Positions 19,083 to 28,472 of a stretch of 64,000 nucleotides of DNA are shown one piece after another. Within the stretch, counting starts at the first letter, position 1. Each line of letters opens with the position of its first letter. The notes under the pieces were generated by a model. The model was given only the letters and a program-made list of their open reading frames with translations, did no database searches and was not told the DNA's origin. Both the position numbers and the translations under genes were made by a program. Source of the stretch: Gari tellinella (lineage: Eukaryota; Mollusca; Bivalvia; Cardiida; Psammobiidae); the NCBI GenBank assembly GCA_922989275.2, contig OV277857.1:6076001-6140000 (forward strand), given 5' to 3'.

Positions 19083-19580
19083 GCTGTTGAAATACTAATA
19101 ATAAGGGGAACAGTTGAAATACTTTATGGTGAGCAGTTGAAATACTACATTTGTTTATGGGAAGTCGGTTGAAATACTTTCAGAGGAGCAGTTGAAATAC
19201 TTCAAGGCGAACAGTTGAAATATTTCATTTGTTTAAGGGAAGTTGGTTGAAATACTTCAAGGGGAGCAGTTGAAATACTTCAAGGCGAACACTTGAAATA
19301 CTACAAGGGAAATCAGTTGAAATACTTTAAGGGGAACAGTTTAAATACTTTATTGGGAGCAGTTTAAATACTTTATGTCTCAACAAATCCCTATGTAGTG
19401 ACTACTCATGATTATTAGGATCATTGATTACTATTATTATGTACAGAACTGCAGATAATGGAAGGCAGTTGAAATACTTCAAGGGGAACAGTTGAAATAC
19501 TATATGGGAGGACAGTTGAAATACTATAAGGGAAACAGCTGAAATACTTTGTATGGGAAGTAGTTGAAATACCAACTTTT
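19083..19580 (+). repeat. Minisatellite, unit about 22 bp, GTTGAAATACTT
   Basis: About 17 units of the form GGGGAACAGTTGAAATACTT, with variable 3-15 base linkers. They fall in two blocks (19083-19375, 19462-19580), each introduced by CTGCAGATAA and GGAAGGC and followed by ATGTCTCAACRAATCC, TATGT, GTGACTACTCAT. The array and flanks were therefore duplicated as a block of about 380 bp. Confidence 0.9.
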
Positions 19581-19584
19581 TATA

Positions 19585-19670
19585 TGTCTCAACGAATCCT
19601 TATGTTGTGACTACTCATTAGAAGTGTCTCTTCAAAACAATTCTAATGAGCAGTCACAGCATAGGATTTG
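19585..19670. repeat. Gamma hairpin (ATGTTGTGACTAC variant)
   Basis: CCTTATGTTGTGACTACTCA, TTAGAAGTGTCTC, TTCAAAACAATTCTAATGAG and mirror. The matching place after the first minisatellite block (19380-19410) has only the outer left arm. Confidence 0.7.
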
Positions 19671-19689
19671 TTAGAAGTCCTTAGTAACT

Positions 19690-20003
19690 TTCTGCTTTTA
19701 CAATGTATATAGAAAATAATCTCTTAATATTAGTGCATATTCATATTTGTATACAGTGGAACTATTTCTTCAGTGGAAGAATAAATTAAAGAAGTAAAGA
19801 GACATAATTATGAGGTAATAGGTTAAGGCACATTCTGCTTTACATTCAGATTGCTTTTAAGCTAACATCTGTGCCTGCTAAGGTATAGAAAATATTTCTT
19901 GTGATGCAAATTCATGTTTGGTATAAAGTGGAACTATTTTCTTCAGTGGAAGAATATAATTAAAGGTGTAAAAAGGACAGATCTTTATGGAGTAATGGGT
20001 TAT
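19690..20003 (+). mobile_element. Two PB-alpha R halves; one entered the other's hairpin centre
   Basis: An R half ending AGGTAATAGGTTAA (TTAA 19823-19826) runs directly into GGCACATTCTGCTTTAC, the right arm of a second copy whose R half ends AGTAATGGGTTAT (20003). The junction CC/TTAA/GG is the exact centre of the alpha2 palindrome. Left parts of both copies are missing. Confidence 0.8.
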
Positions 20004-20182
20004 TACATGGATGACTGTACTGTGATTATATTGACACTTGTCTGAAACCTCTCCAGCCTCATTACCCCAAGTCAGTCCTTACAACCCTTAATTTTCACGT
20101 AGATTCTTCCGCTTCTATAAGAAATGACCAGTCTACTATATACACTAGAGGGGTGTGTTCCAATGAAATTTGAAATTGTTCT

Positions 20183-20247
20183 AAAAAGTGTAGACCCTGA
20201 TCAGAGGGCTCCTTACGGAGCCCTCTGATCAGGGTCTACACTGTTTT
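20183..20247. repeat. Solo beta1 hairpin, near perfect
   Basis: AAAAAGTGTAGACCCTGATC, AGAGGGCTCC, TTAC, GGAGCCCTCT and mirror GATCAGGGTCTACACTGTTT. Arms of about 30 bp. No PB-beta1 ends adjoin. Confidence 0.85.
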
Positions 20248-20860
20248 CAACGAACATAGATATTGAATAAGGATTTAATCTGTCAGTGAAATTCTCATGG
20301 ATTGGAAATTGGTCATTTGAGCAAATCAATACACTATATATTGAGAAACAGCAAAAGAACAATGAAATACGTTACATCGCATCTGATAAAAACAGCCAAT
20401 CAGATTAATCTAGAAATTGCAAACGATTTTGCTTTTTTCCGGACAGACAGGGCCGTGGAGACCATCTAATTATCACTGATGGGAGTTGTCAGCTAAAGTA
20501 GAAAGTAACATAAAAAAAAGGCATAAAACTCGCCAAGTCAACACCAGAGACATACAAATCAATTTTATTCGACTTGAATTATACAATCGTAAATTTGTCC
20601 ACTACGACATGTGTATGGACGTAGAGACTGTAAATTGGCTGCAGCTTAAGAGCTGTAAACCCCATTTTCATAGAAATTTCTTTAAACAAAATTGGTCATG
20701 ATTGTCAAACGGTATAGATCCAGATAGTAATGCAATTAAACAGTGCATTTATATCGAGCGTTTGGATTTAGTAAAACAGTTTAACACTATGATCATGCAA
20801 TTATGTCACTCTAATATGTAAACTTGAAAAGAGGATTTTTTTCAGTTTAATGAGCAAGCA
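20248..20860. other. Mostly unique stretch
   Basis: A 71-codon plus frame (20486-20701) shows no domain. CAAACGGTATAGATCCAGAT at 20706 is half of a decayed beta arm with no partner. Confidence 0.4.
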
Positions 20861-20945
20861 GATATATAAAGCAAGATAAAGTAAAGCAGAAAGCTCCTTT
20901 AGGAGCTTTCTGCTTTCCTTTTATCCTGCTTTAAGCAGTTGCCTA
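20861..20945. repeat. Alpha1 hairpin, solo
   Basis: TAAAGCAAGATAAAGTAAAG, CAGAAAGCTCC, TTTA, GGAGCTTTCTG and mirror CTTTTATCCTGCTTTAAGC. No transposon ends seen. Confidence 0.75.
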
Positions 20946-21480
20946 CCTGCTGCTTCATATACTCCTGTTTAACTTCCAACTTGATTTTAGCAGCCACTTG
21001 CCGTAAAAGTCCAAAATTTAACCCTCATTTTGAGTGATCATAATATTAAATAATATTACTGTTTGTTTAAATCAAAAATCAAAAGTTGACCTCATTGTTA
21101 AAGCAGACATCATTTATAAAGTATCAAAGGGATAGAAAAGTGTTTTGCAGTAGGCAATGAGAGATTCATCAGCAGTCACCTAGCCACAGGTGCCGTCATG
21201 AGAGGCAATCGATACTAGTAATATACTCATAACCCATCCTCTGTGACTTCTGCAATAGTTTTGCTTCATCTCATCTCACGGCTCCGAGTAAATTAAAATT
21301 TTCCAACCGTATGTTGTATCCCTTGTCCTTTCTTCCACCTATGTAATACTATATATATGTACTAGTTATAAGATCTATCTCTTGATATGGCTTTTTATTA
21401 TCACCACAAAGCCCTATGGAACACTTCTCATTAAAGTTTATAATCTCTTGAAACATTTCTTATTATATTTAACTCCAATG

Positions 21481-21592
21481 AAACCCTATGTTGTGACCAC
21501 TCATTAGAATCGTCTCGAAGAGACGATTCTAATGAGTAGTAACAACATCGGTTTTTGCAAAGGCACAAAGATTTTGGTATTTGAAATCCGCG
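21481..21592 (-). mobile_element. hAT-gamma fragment (ATGTTGTGACCAC variant)
   Basis: A perfect hairpin CTCATTAGAATCGTCTC, GAA, mirror, in AACCCTATGTTGTGACCA context, then AAGATTTTGGTATTTGAAAT, the subterminal part of hAT-gamma. Both CAGGGCTCC ends are missing. Confidence 0.75.
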
Positions 21593-21912
21593 CCATATAT
21601 ACCGCTATATATATATAAATGGAAGTATCGGCTTTCATAGTTTGTCTATACGCCCAGTTACAGAAAAGCTTACTGAAGTATAGGACAAGACATTATTGGA
21701 TTATCTCCGACTAAAAAGTCATGAGCAATCGTTAAAAATTATGCCACAAGTCATGGAATATCTTCAGCAATTTCTTGGAAGTCTTTGGGAGACAGTTGCT
21801 GTTATAAAACTGATGTGACTGATGGCACACAGTTATAAGAAAATGTACAACACCATGGCTTCCGCTGACTTGGATCATCTCAATTCTAAAATATGGTATC
21901 GAAGTGCTTGCT

Positions 21913-22122
21913 TTAATCCATTACCCAACAGCGTGGTTCTAGTTTTTGGAGACAGGTGACCCCGTAAAGCAAGTTGCTTTACTATCAGCTTGCTTTAAGC
22001 TTACCTGATAGAATATAGAACATATTTTCTATGTTAAAATTATTCATGGCGGTATTTTTAATTGAACTATTTGCTTCAGTGGAATATAAATTAAAGAGGT
22101 AAAAAAGTATTTAATGGGTTAA
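21913..22122 (+). mobile_element. PB-alpha MITE with reduced hairpin
   Basis: TTAA 21913-21916 and 22119-22122; 210 bp. The core reads GTAAAGCAAGTTGCTTTACT, that is, the GCAGAATG segment is deleted symmetrically. L and R ends are intact. Confidence 0.87.
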
Positions 22123-22189
22123 CTTTTTGAACACTTAAAGTAACATTTTGATCTGCAACAGTTGTTGTCTCAGCTTAATTAACTACATG

Positions 22190-22320
22190 TATTAAAAGAT
22201 TCAACTCTTATAAAAGTTTCTTTTTAAAATAGCACCAGAGTGTCAAACAGTTTGGATCCTGATGAACTGCTCAGTAAAACTTTTTGCAAATAGGTAAATA
22301 ATATTAACTGCGGTTTTGCC
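22190..22320 (+). mobile_element. PB-beta2 fragment
   Basis: TTTCTTTTTAAAATAGCACC, AGAGTGTCAAACAGTTTGGA then a broken core and TTTTTGCAAATAGGTAAATA. The palindrome centre and right arm are gone. Confidence 0.6.
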
Positions 22321-22516
22321 ATTTGAAATTGCACGGAGTCTAAAACATTATGTACAATGTCTGCTGAAGAAACAACCCTAGTTTGGTTTCTGACCGGATC
22401 ATAAACGTGCTTGGCGAACTGATCTGAATCAAAACAGAATACAAACATGATTAAATTCCCCATTACCACTCCCCAAGTTGAGATAAGATGTTGCATCTCT
22501 TTAGTAAATAACAACG

Positions 22517-22630
22517 TGGATCTTTTAAAGCAGATGATTGCGTAACAACAAAAGACAAAAGTAATGCGTAAAGCTCCCGAAGGAGTTTTCTGAATTACTT
22601 TTTTTCTGTATCAGCCTGTCACTTTTCTTG
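22517..22630. repeat. Alpha-type hairpin, decayed
   Basis: AAAAGACAAAAGTAATGCGT, AAAGCTCCCGAAGGAGTTTT and AATTACTTTTTTTCTG: an imperfect hairpin of the TTAATGCAGGA subtype. Confidence 0.55.
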
Positions 22631-22679
22631 AACAACCAAACTAAAGCTTGAATTGAGTGTCATCAAAACATTCAACTCC

Positions 22680-22902
22680 AGGGACAAGAACACTTGTCAT
22701 TTACAAACAGTATATCTGTGAAGAATACACTTGTTTCATGCAAAAAGTGCTATCCCTGATCAGATCCTTTTGAAGTCCACTGATCAGAGTCTGCATTGTT
22801 TGTCATTTTGCAATACATACTGTATTAAAATTCCCAAATAGTCCAAAATGGAATCGAACTTCATTGAAGATTGGAATTTTCCATTTTAAGTTTCTGAAGT
22901 GA
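22680..22902 (+). mobile_element. PB-beta1b element, decayed
   Basis: AAACAGTATATCTGTGAAGA, ATACACTTGT, then TGATCAGATCC..ACTGATCAGAGTCTGC and the right end TTTCCATTTTAAGTTTCTGA. The same subfamily lies at 39373-39558 and 52955-53176. Confidence 0.6.
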
Positions 22903-23289
22903 TCAAGCTACAGAGATGTTTTACTGTATCGTCATTTGTCTTGGGTAAGTGTTGCGATTGTCATACTATAGTCTTGTATGATTGTCAACAATTGTAAACC
23001 ATTAGTCTTTGATAGTCTTCTGTAGGTCTCCAGGGTGTCATAAGACATATCCTGCAACCTGTTGCAACATCACTAGCAATTATGTATGACTAACTCTGAC
23101 GCCGTCTGTGTGATCACCCACCAGAACCCTTTCCTCAACAGAAACACATTAGGACACCCTCTATCTAGTCCTCCACATAAAGCGCCTTTAGATGGTTTTA
23201 GACACTTATTGTGTAAAACACAGGTGGCAGCTTGATGCAGGATAGAAGAACTGCAGAAAGCTCTTATAACAACACTGTTACAGACTTAA

Positions 23290-23765
23290 AGACTCCAGAA
23301 TAATCTCCAACCCTTTTGTTTGGATCCCAGCTTCTGCCAGTGTGGAAGAAGCTGGGAGTCAAACCAAATGGTTAGAAATATCCCAAATAATCTCCAACCG
23401 TTTTGTTTGAATTCCAGCTTGTGCAAGAAGCTGGGAGCCAAACCAAATGGTTAGAAATATCCCAAATAATCTCCACGCAACCCTTTTGTTTGGATTTCAG
23501 CTTGTGCCATTGTGGAAGAAGCTGGGAGCCAAACCAAATGATTAAAATATCCCAAATAGTGTCTAACCATTGGTTTGGCTCCCAGCTTCTGCCAATGTGG
23601 CAGAAGCTGGGAGCCAGACCAAATGGTTAGGAATATCATAAGTCATCTCCAACCTTTTTCTGGCAGAAGCTGGAAGCCAAACCAAATGGTTAGATTATTT
23701 GTCATGTCTTTTAAGTCTATGAATATTCTGGTAAAAGCTGGGAGCAAAACAAAATGGTCTACAGG
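23290..23765. repeat. Tandem array of foldback units, GAAGCTGGGAGCC
   Basis: Four to five units of about 110 bp and one shorter one. Each unit is itself an inverted repeat: AACCNTTTGGTTTGG, CTCCCAGCTTCTGCCA and, after a short loop, TGGCAGAAGCTGGGAGCC, AAACCAAATGGTT. A linker AGAAATATCCCAAATAATCT joins units. Because both strands read alike, frames of 74-75 codons appear on each strand; they are repeat artefacts. Confidence 0.88.
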
Positions 23766-24104
23766 TTATATTCTAGTTTCAAGAATAAGAATACTCTAAC
23801 CAACACACTTGGCACACCCAAAGGGTTTAGAGGTTATTTTTGACTTGAAATCCTAAGAATGCATTGGTGTTTGGTGATTACACGTTTGTATTTCTCTAAT
23901 TATTTAATGATGATATCATCAAAGTATAATATTTCCGTGACACCTCCATAGAATGCTCCTTCAAATATTTCATATATATAATGTTTATACTAATAACATC
24001 TCAGTAGGCAGTAATCAAAGAGATCTTCTTTCAGGCATGAAAATATTGGCCGTGACACACTTTGAAATAGTTTGGGATGATAACTGTAAGTATTTATTCC
24101 ATCA

Positions 24105-24165
24105 GTAGTATCCTATAGGAGTTTTCTGCATTACTTTTGCCCTGCATGAAGTGTTCACCTGTCTG
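24105..24165. repeat. Half alpha hairpin
   Basis: TCCTATAGGAGTTTTCTGCA, TTACTTTTGCCCTGCAT, GTTCACCTGTC: the right arm of a TTAATGCAGGA-type hairpin without its left arm. Confidence 0.5.
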
Positions 24166-24261
24166 TTAGCATCACTCTTTGTGGTTTCTTCACTCAATAT
24201 AGTGACATACACAAATGACTGAGTGAACATCATTTAGAAAATTGAATAATTACTGGAAATA

Positions 24262-24670
24262 CATAAACAATTGGGACACCCTGTATAACTCTTCTGTATA
24301 GTTAAACAATTGGGACACCCTGTATAACTCTACTGTATAGTTAAAAAATTGGGACACCCTATGTATGTAATACTTTAATGGAGGGCCTCATGGAGGATTA
24401 GTCATTAGACTAAATGGGTTACCCTCTTTAAATAAAGTCTTCAAATCAAATCAAATCATGTATAACTCTACCGTATAGTTAAACAATTGGGACACCCTGT
24501 ATAACTCTACTGTATAGTTAAAAAATTGGGACACCCTGTATAACTCTACTGTATAGTTAAAAAATTGGGACACCCTGTATAACTCTCCCGTATAGTTACA
24601 AAATTGGGACACCCTGTATAACTCTACTGTATAGTTAAAAAAAATTGGGACACCCTGTATAACTCCACTG
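24262..24670 (+). repeat. Tandem array, 39-bp unit with AATTGGGACACCCTG
   Basis: Eight or nine units of AATTGGGACACCCTG, TATAACTCTACTGTA, TAGTTAAAC. Units differ at a few positions (CTCTTCTG, CTACCG, CTCCCG). The array is split at 24361-24459 by a short retroelement tail. Confidence 0.9.
24361..24459 (+). mobile_element. Truncated LINE/SINE 3' tail inside the array
   Basis: GTAATACTTTAATGGAGGGC, CTAAATGGGTTACCCTC, TTTAAATAAAGTC, then AAATC repeats (TCAAATCAAATCAAATC). ATGTAT lies at both edges, a possible short target duplication. It interrupts a 39-bp unit exactly at CCCT/GTATAACTC. Confidence 0.7.
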
Positions 24671-24891
24671 TAGTTATCCTAAAATTTGAACTAATTACCT
24701 TTATCACATATTTATTTCTCAAATAGGTGCAATCGGAATGTCAAACAGTGTTGACCCTGATCAGACTGCTCCGATTCTTATTATAGGGTCATTACAGTAT
24801 AGTAAGCATTGCTAGCCAGGCCTGGCCATTTACAATACCAAGACAATGATCTGGATCTAAACAGGGAAACATTTTGATCGATTGGCTGTTC

Positions 24892-25143
24892 TTAACCCAT
24901 TACCCCAATGCATTTTTCTAGTTTTGAAGACAAGTGACCACTTAAAGCAAGTTGAAGGTAAAGCAGAATGCGCCTTTAGGCGCATTCTGCTTTACTTTCA
25001 GCCTGCTTTTAGCTACCAGCTGCTAGAATATAGAAATTATTTTTAATGTTAAAAATTCACAACTGTATAAAGTGGAATTATTTTCTTCAGCGGACGGATA
25101 AATAAGAGGCCTAAAAAGGCATATTTATTGGGTAATGGGTTAA
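24892..25143 (+). mobile_element. PB-alpha MITE, full length
   Basis: TTAA 24892-24895 and 25140-25143, 252 bp. Hairpin GCAGAATGCGCC, TTTA, GGCGCATTCTGC. R half with CTTCAGCGGACGG in place of GTGGAGG; R end TTGGGTAATGGGTTAA. Confidence 0.92.
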
Positions 25144-25511
25144 ATTACATAAAGGTATACAAATTCATCCAGCAAGTTTACATTCCCTAGTCACAGATGA
25201 CGATATCCGAAGCAGTAGACGTTTTCTGTTGTCAAAAGGATACAGAGGATTAAATGGCTAATTATTTCTTGGCTCAAGAGATAATTATGAATATTTTCCA
25301 GATAATGGTATAAAACATAGAACAAAGACCCTCAAAGGCAGGGCAAAAAGTGGTAAAAGCTTGGCACCCAGTCAGAAAGTTTGGACCATATATCTTTTAA
25401 CACCTACACCACATCCCCTGGGAATGATCTCAGCTAGAAGACCCTGTCCATTACCAACAAATACTGTCTATAACAGAGCTCATCTTTTACCCATTAATGC
25501 CTAGGCACTAC
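25144..25511. other. Unique stretch, nothing recognised
   Basis: No hairpin, no tandem repeat and no frame over 60 codons. Confidence 0.4.
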
Positions 25512-25685
25512 TTAACCCATTACTCCATAGGTACACCTTTAATTTATTCCTCCACTGAAGAAAATAGTTCCACCTTATACAGTCATGAAAATGATATTCT
25601 ACATATATCCAAGCAGATAATGTAGCAGATTGTAGCTTAAACCCATTAGTCCATAAAATATACCATTTTAGGCCTTAAATTTTGG
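25512..25685 (-). mobile_element. PB-alpha R half with a second R end inside it
   Basis: TTAA 25512-25515, inverted R half to GATTGTAGCTTAA; there (TTAA 25637-25640) a second inverted copy begins, ACCCATTAGTCCATAAAAT to 25685. The second copy entered the TTAA of GTAGCTTAAAGC and was then truncated, next to a hAT-gamma element. Confidence 0.75.
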
Positions 25686-25690
25686 GTCAT

Positions 25691-25881
25691 CAGAGCTCCA
25701 GATAAGTGGAGTATTTCAAAAAACATAATTCTTTATTTTTGCATTAAACCTTATGGTGTCACTACTCATTAGAATCGTCTCAAAGAGATGATTCTAATGA
25801 GTAGTAACACCATAGGATTTGGTGCTAAAATGAGCGAGAAAATGTATTAGCTCAGTTTACTTCGTCTTATCTGGAGCCCTG
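25691..25881 (+). mobile_element. hAT-gamma MITE
   Basis: Ends CAGAGCTCCAGATAAG and CTTATCTGGAGCCCTG; GTCAT at 25686-25690 and 25882-25886 is a 5-bp target duplication. Hairpin CTCATTAGAATCGTCTC, AAA, GAGATGATTCTAATGAG with one mismatch. 191 bp. Confidence 0.9.
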
Positions 25882-26053
25882 GTCATTTAAAAATGACATT
25901 GTGCAAACAGTGTAAACCCTTATGAGACATAATGTTTGCAAGGAACTAATTTACACCTATTATAACCTTCACACACATACCGAAATAAACTTTTATAGCC
26001 AAGCACTGCAGGGTCACTGTGACAAGGAACTTTCAGTTTTTACAGTATCAACT

Positions 26054-26306
26054 TTAACCCATTACCCCACAAATATGCCTTATTATAAGCCTACAATTAT
26101 TCCTCCGCTGAAGAAAACAGTTTCCTTTTATACAGTCATGAATATGTTTCATACGAAATATTTTCTTTATCATAGCAGGTAATAGTTTAAAGCAGGCTGA
26201 AATTAAAGCAGAATGCGCCTTTAGGCGCATTCTGCTTTACTTTCAACCTGCTTTAAGTAGTCACCTATTTTCAAAACTAAAACTAGGCTATGGGGTAAAG
26301 GGTTAA
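26054..26306 (-). mobile_element. PB-alpha MITE, inverted, full length
   Basis: TTAA 26054-26057 and 26303-26306, 253 bp. R half CCTCCGCTGAAGAAAACAG; hairpin GCAGAATGCGCC, TTTA, mirror; L end GGCTATGGGGTAAAGGG. Confidence 0.92.
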
Positions 26307-26549
26307 AGTATTAAAAGGCTCTATAACAAGGTTGTATCCATTTTGAGAACATATGCAATGTTCAGCACGCTATATAGTATAGCATTACAAAATATTTCCT
26401 CCCACAGCAACAAAAATTACACATATTTCACTTCTTGAAATAAACTTAATACATTGTTATTATAAAATACATTCACAAATAATATGTAGTTTACAGCCAA
26501 GATTCTTCAACCACATTCCTAAAACTCAAACTCAAACTCAATAAACCAA

Positions 26550-26789
26550 TTAACCCATAAATACACTTTTTTAAGTCTTTTATTTATTTCTCAACTATAG
26601 AAAAAAATTATAATATTGACAGTCATGAGTATGAATTGTAAGAAATGATTTCTAAATTCTATAAAATAATAGCTTAAAGCAGGATGACAGTAAAGCAGAA
26701 TAAGGTGCATTCTGCTTTACTTTCAACCTGCATTAAGTGGTCACAATATGTCTTCAAAACTAGAAACAGGCCATGGGGTAATGGGTTAA
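26550..26789 (-). mobile_element. PB-alpha MITE, inverted, diverged
   Basis: TTAA 26550-26553 and 26786-26789, 240 bp. The hairpin's left arm lost GAATGTGCC (AGCAGAATAAGGTGCATTC). The arm reads AGCAGGATGACAGTAAAG, a mix of the Tig-alpha (GACAG) and PB-alpha (AAAG) variants. Confidence 0.85.
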
Positions 26790-26931
26790 GTAGAACCTAC
26801 CCATATTTTAATACCCTCGCCAATACCACATAGTCCAAGACATAATGATTTTGGTCTGTCTGTTTGCTAGTCTGATTGTCTGTCTGCCTGTCTGACCACA
26901 ACTCTAACCTTCGCCATAACTTTAACCCCTT

Positions 26932-27041
26932 ACCCCATAGCCTGATTCTTGTTTTGAAGACAGGTGACCACTTAAAGCAGGTTGAAAGTAAAGCAAAATG
27001 CATCCTTAGGTGCATTCTGCTTTACTTTCAGCCTGCTTTAA
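26932..27041 (+). mobile_element. PB-alpha L half, cut by PB-beta1
   Basis: TTAA 26932-26935, L end, and hairpin (AAAATGCATCC, TTA, GGTGCATTC) up to GCCTGCTTTAA. A PB-beta1 copy starts at that TTAA; the expected R half is not found beyond it. Confidence 0.82.
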
Positions 27042-27287
27042 CTCTTTCCTCCCTGAAACTTTAAATGGACAATTCCAGTTTTGATTTTTGTCTAGTCCAT
27101 TTCTGACTTTTAAGAGTTGTTTTTGTCAATTTTGGCATTACTGACAAACAGTGAAGACCCTGATCAGAGGGCTCCGAAAGGAGCCCTCTGATCTGGGCCT
27201 TCACTATTTGCACAGGACAAGTGTACTATTCACATGTACACTGTTTGAAAAGACGCCTATATGCGGGACTAGGGTTCAAAGGGTTAA
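27038..27287 (-). mobile_element. PB-beta1 MITE, full length
   Basis: TTAA 27038-27041 and 27284-27287, 250 bp. It sits in the TTAA of the PB-alpha right arm (CCTGCTTTAAG), the same point used at 4667 and 28565. Core CAAACAGTGAAGACCCTGAT, GAGGGCTCC, GAAA, mirror. Confidence 0.92.
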
Positions 27288-27299
27288 GGTACATGTATT

Positions 27300-27402
27300 A
27301 TCTTTGAAACGATTCTAATGAGTAGTAACACCATAGACTTTGGTGCTATAATGAGTGAGAAATTGGATTTATTCAGTTTACTCCATCTTATCTTGAGCCC
27401 TG
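27300..27402 (+). mobile_element. hAT-gamma right half
   Basis: Starts within the gamma right arm (ACGATTCTAATGAGTAGTAA), continues TTTGGTGCTATAATGAGTG and ends CTTATCTTGAGCCCTG at 27402. Confidence 0.8.
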
Positions 27403-28127
27403 AAGTTGGAGACACTCTAGCAAGTAGGCTAAAAGCACACTGTACAAACAATTAACCATTCTTTTGTACTTGAGCAATACATTTCCTCTTACTCTCATAA
27501 TTAAACTCAAGACAATGCTTGGAAATATCCTACCGCTGTCGAAATAAGAAGTAACAATTTCGCATTTTTCGTCGCTGAGGTCATAAAATCTGACACGGAT
27601 CTATTCTCTCACTTCAGTGGGAAACTACGCTCTCACACTTACTGCAATCTTTTTTCTTGCAATACTGCACAACAACTAATACCTTCAGCGATTACCGTGG
27701 CTCGGGTCCGTCATTTATCAATACCAGATAGTTTCCAAGGCTTGGACTGTCCCACGACACTCTCCCGCTAGTCAATGTACCATGATGTAATTTTCATTAA
27801 TTATTCATAATGTAAGGGACACTATGAGCACGACTTAATATGGTTGCCATGGGAACACGAGACATTTGATTGGCTTCAAATATTTCCACATGTAAAAAAA
27901 TTGGTAGCCAACAATTAGGAAATCTTGATTTATACCACCACAAATTAGTAAACCATAAATGCCCATGTTTCACAGCGAAAAGCTTCCATTTATTCCATGG
28001 GATAAAGTGTACACAGAATAATTTGCGGAAAAAGCCAGAACAATTCTCTTGTCATGTCTTTATGAAAATACCTAAAACTATTTTTCATAAAATTTATGTC
28101 TAGCATTTACATAACCTCTCAGCTTTC
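27403..28127. other. Unique stretch with an X-box-like site
   Basis: About 0.7 kb with fewer repeats and slightly higher GC (27540-27780). A 77-codon plus frame (27870-28103) has no domain. GTTGCCATGGGAAC at 27843-27856 resembles an RFX X-box with one change. This is one of the better places to look for a host regulatory element or exon, but nothing proves it. Confidence 0.4.
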
Positions 28128-28322
28128 CAAGGCTCCAGATAAGGGGATTTTTTCAAAATCTAAAATCTTTATTTCTGCTTTAAACCCAAGGGTGTCACTA
28201 CTCATTAGAATCCTCTCTTAGAGAGGATTCTAATAAGTAGTAACACCATAGGATTTGGTGCTGGGTTGAGTGAGAAAATGTTGGATTTGTTAAGTTTATA
28301 CTCCCTCTTATCTGGAGCCCTG
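28128..28322 (+). mobile_element. hAT-gamma MITE
   Basis: Ends CAAGGCTCCAGATAAGG and CTTATCTGGAGCCCTG. Hairpin CTCATTAGAATCCTCTC, TTA, GAGAGGATTCTAATAAG: a compensated change (GTCTC to CCTCTC on both arms) keeps it paired. AGCTT occurs on both sides, offset by two bases on the left. Confidence 0.87.
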
Positions 28323-28372
28323 AGCTTAATTACTAATTTCATAACTTTCTACAGGGAATCAAATACAGCTGA

Positions 28373-28460
28373 CTGTTAACAGCAGGATGAAAATAATACA
28401 GAAAGCTTATTTACAAGAGCTTTCTGCATCATTTATTACTGCATTTTGCAAACACCTGTA
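28373..28460. repeat. Alpha hairpin, solo, decayed
   Basis: TTAACAGCAGGATGAAAATA, CAGAAAGCTTATTTACAAGA, GCTTTCTGCATCATTTA: imperfect hairpin followed by AACACCTGTATACAGT. Confidence 0.6.
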
Positions 28461-28472
28461 TACAGTAGACTA

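Noticed and set aside
19083..19580. Spaced GTTGAAATAC repeats as a CRISPR array
   Set aside because: Spacers are near-identical GGGGAACA-type sequence of variable length; it is a minisatellite.
23403..23799. Overlapping 74-75 codon frames on both strands
   Set aside because: Artefacts of the foldback tandem array, which reads alike on both strands.
24262..24670. 39-bp array as a CRISPR array
   Set aside because: Units are contiguous with no unique spacers, and the context is clearly eukaryotic.
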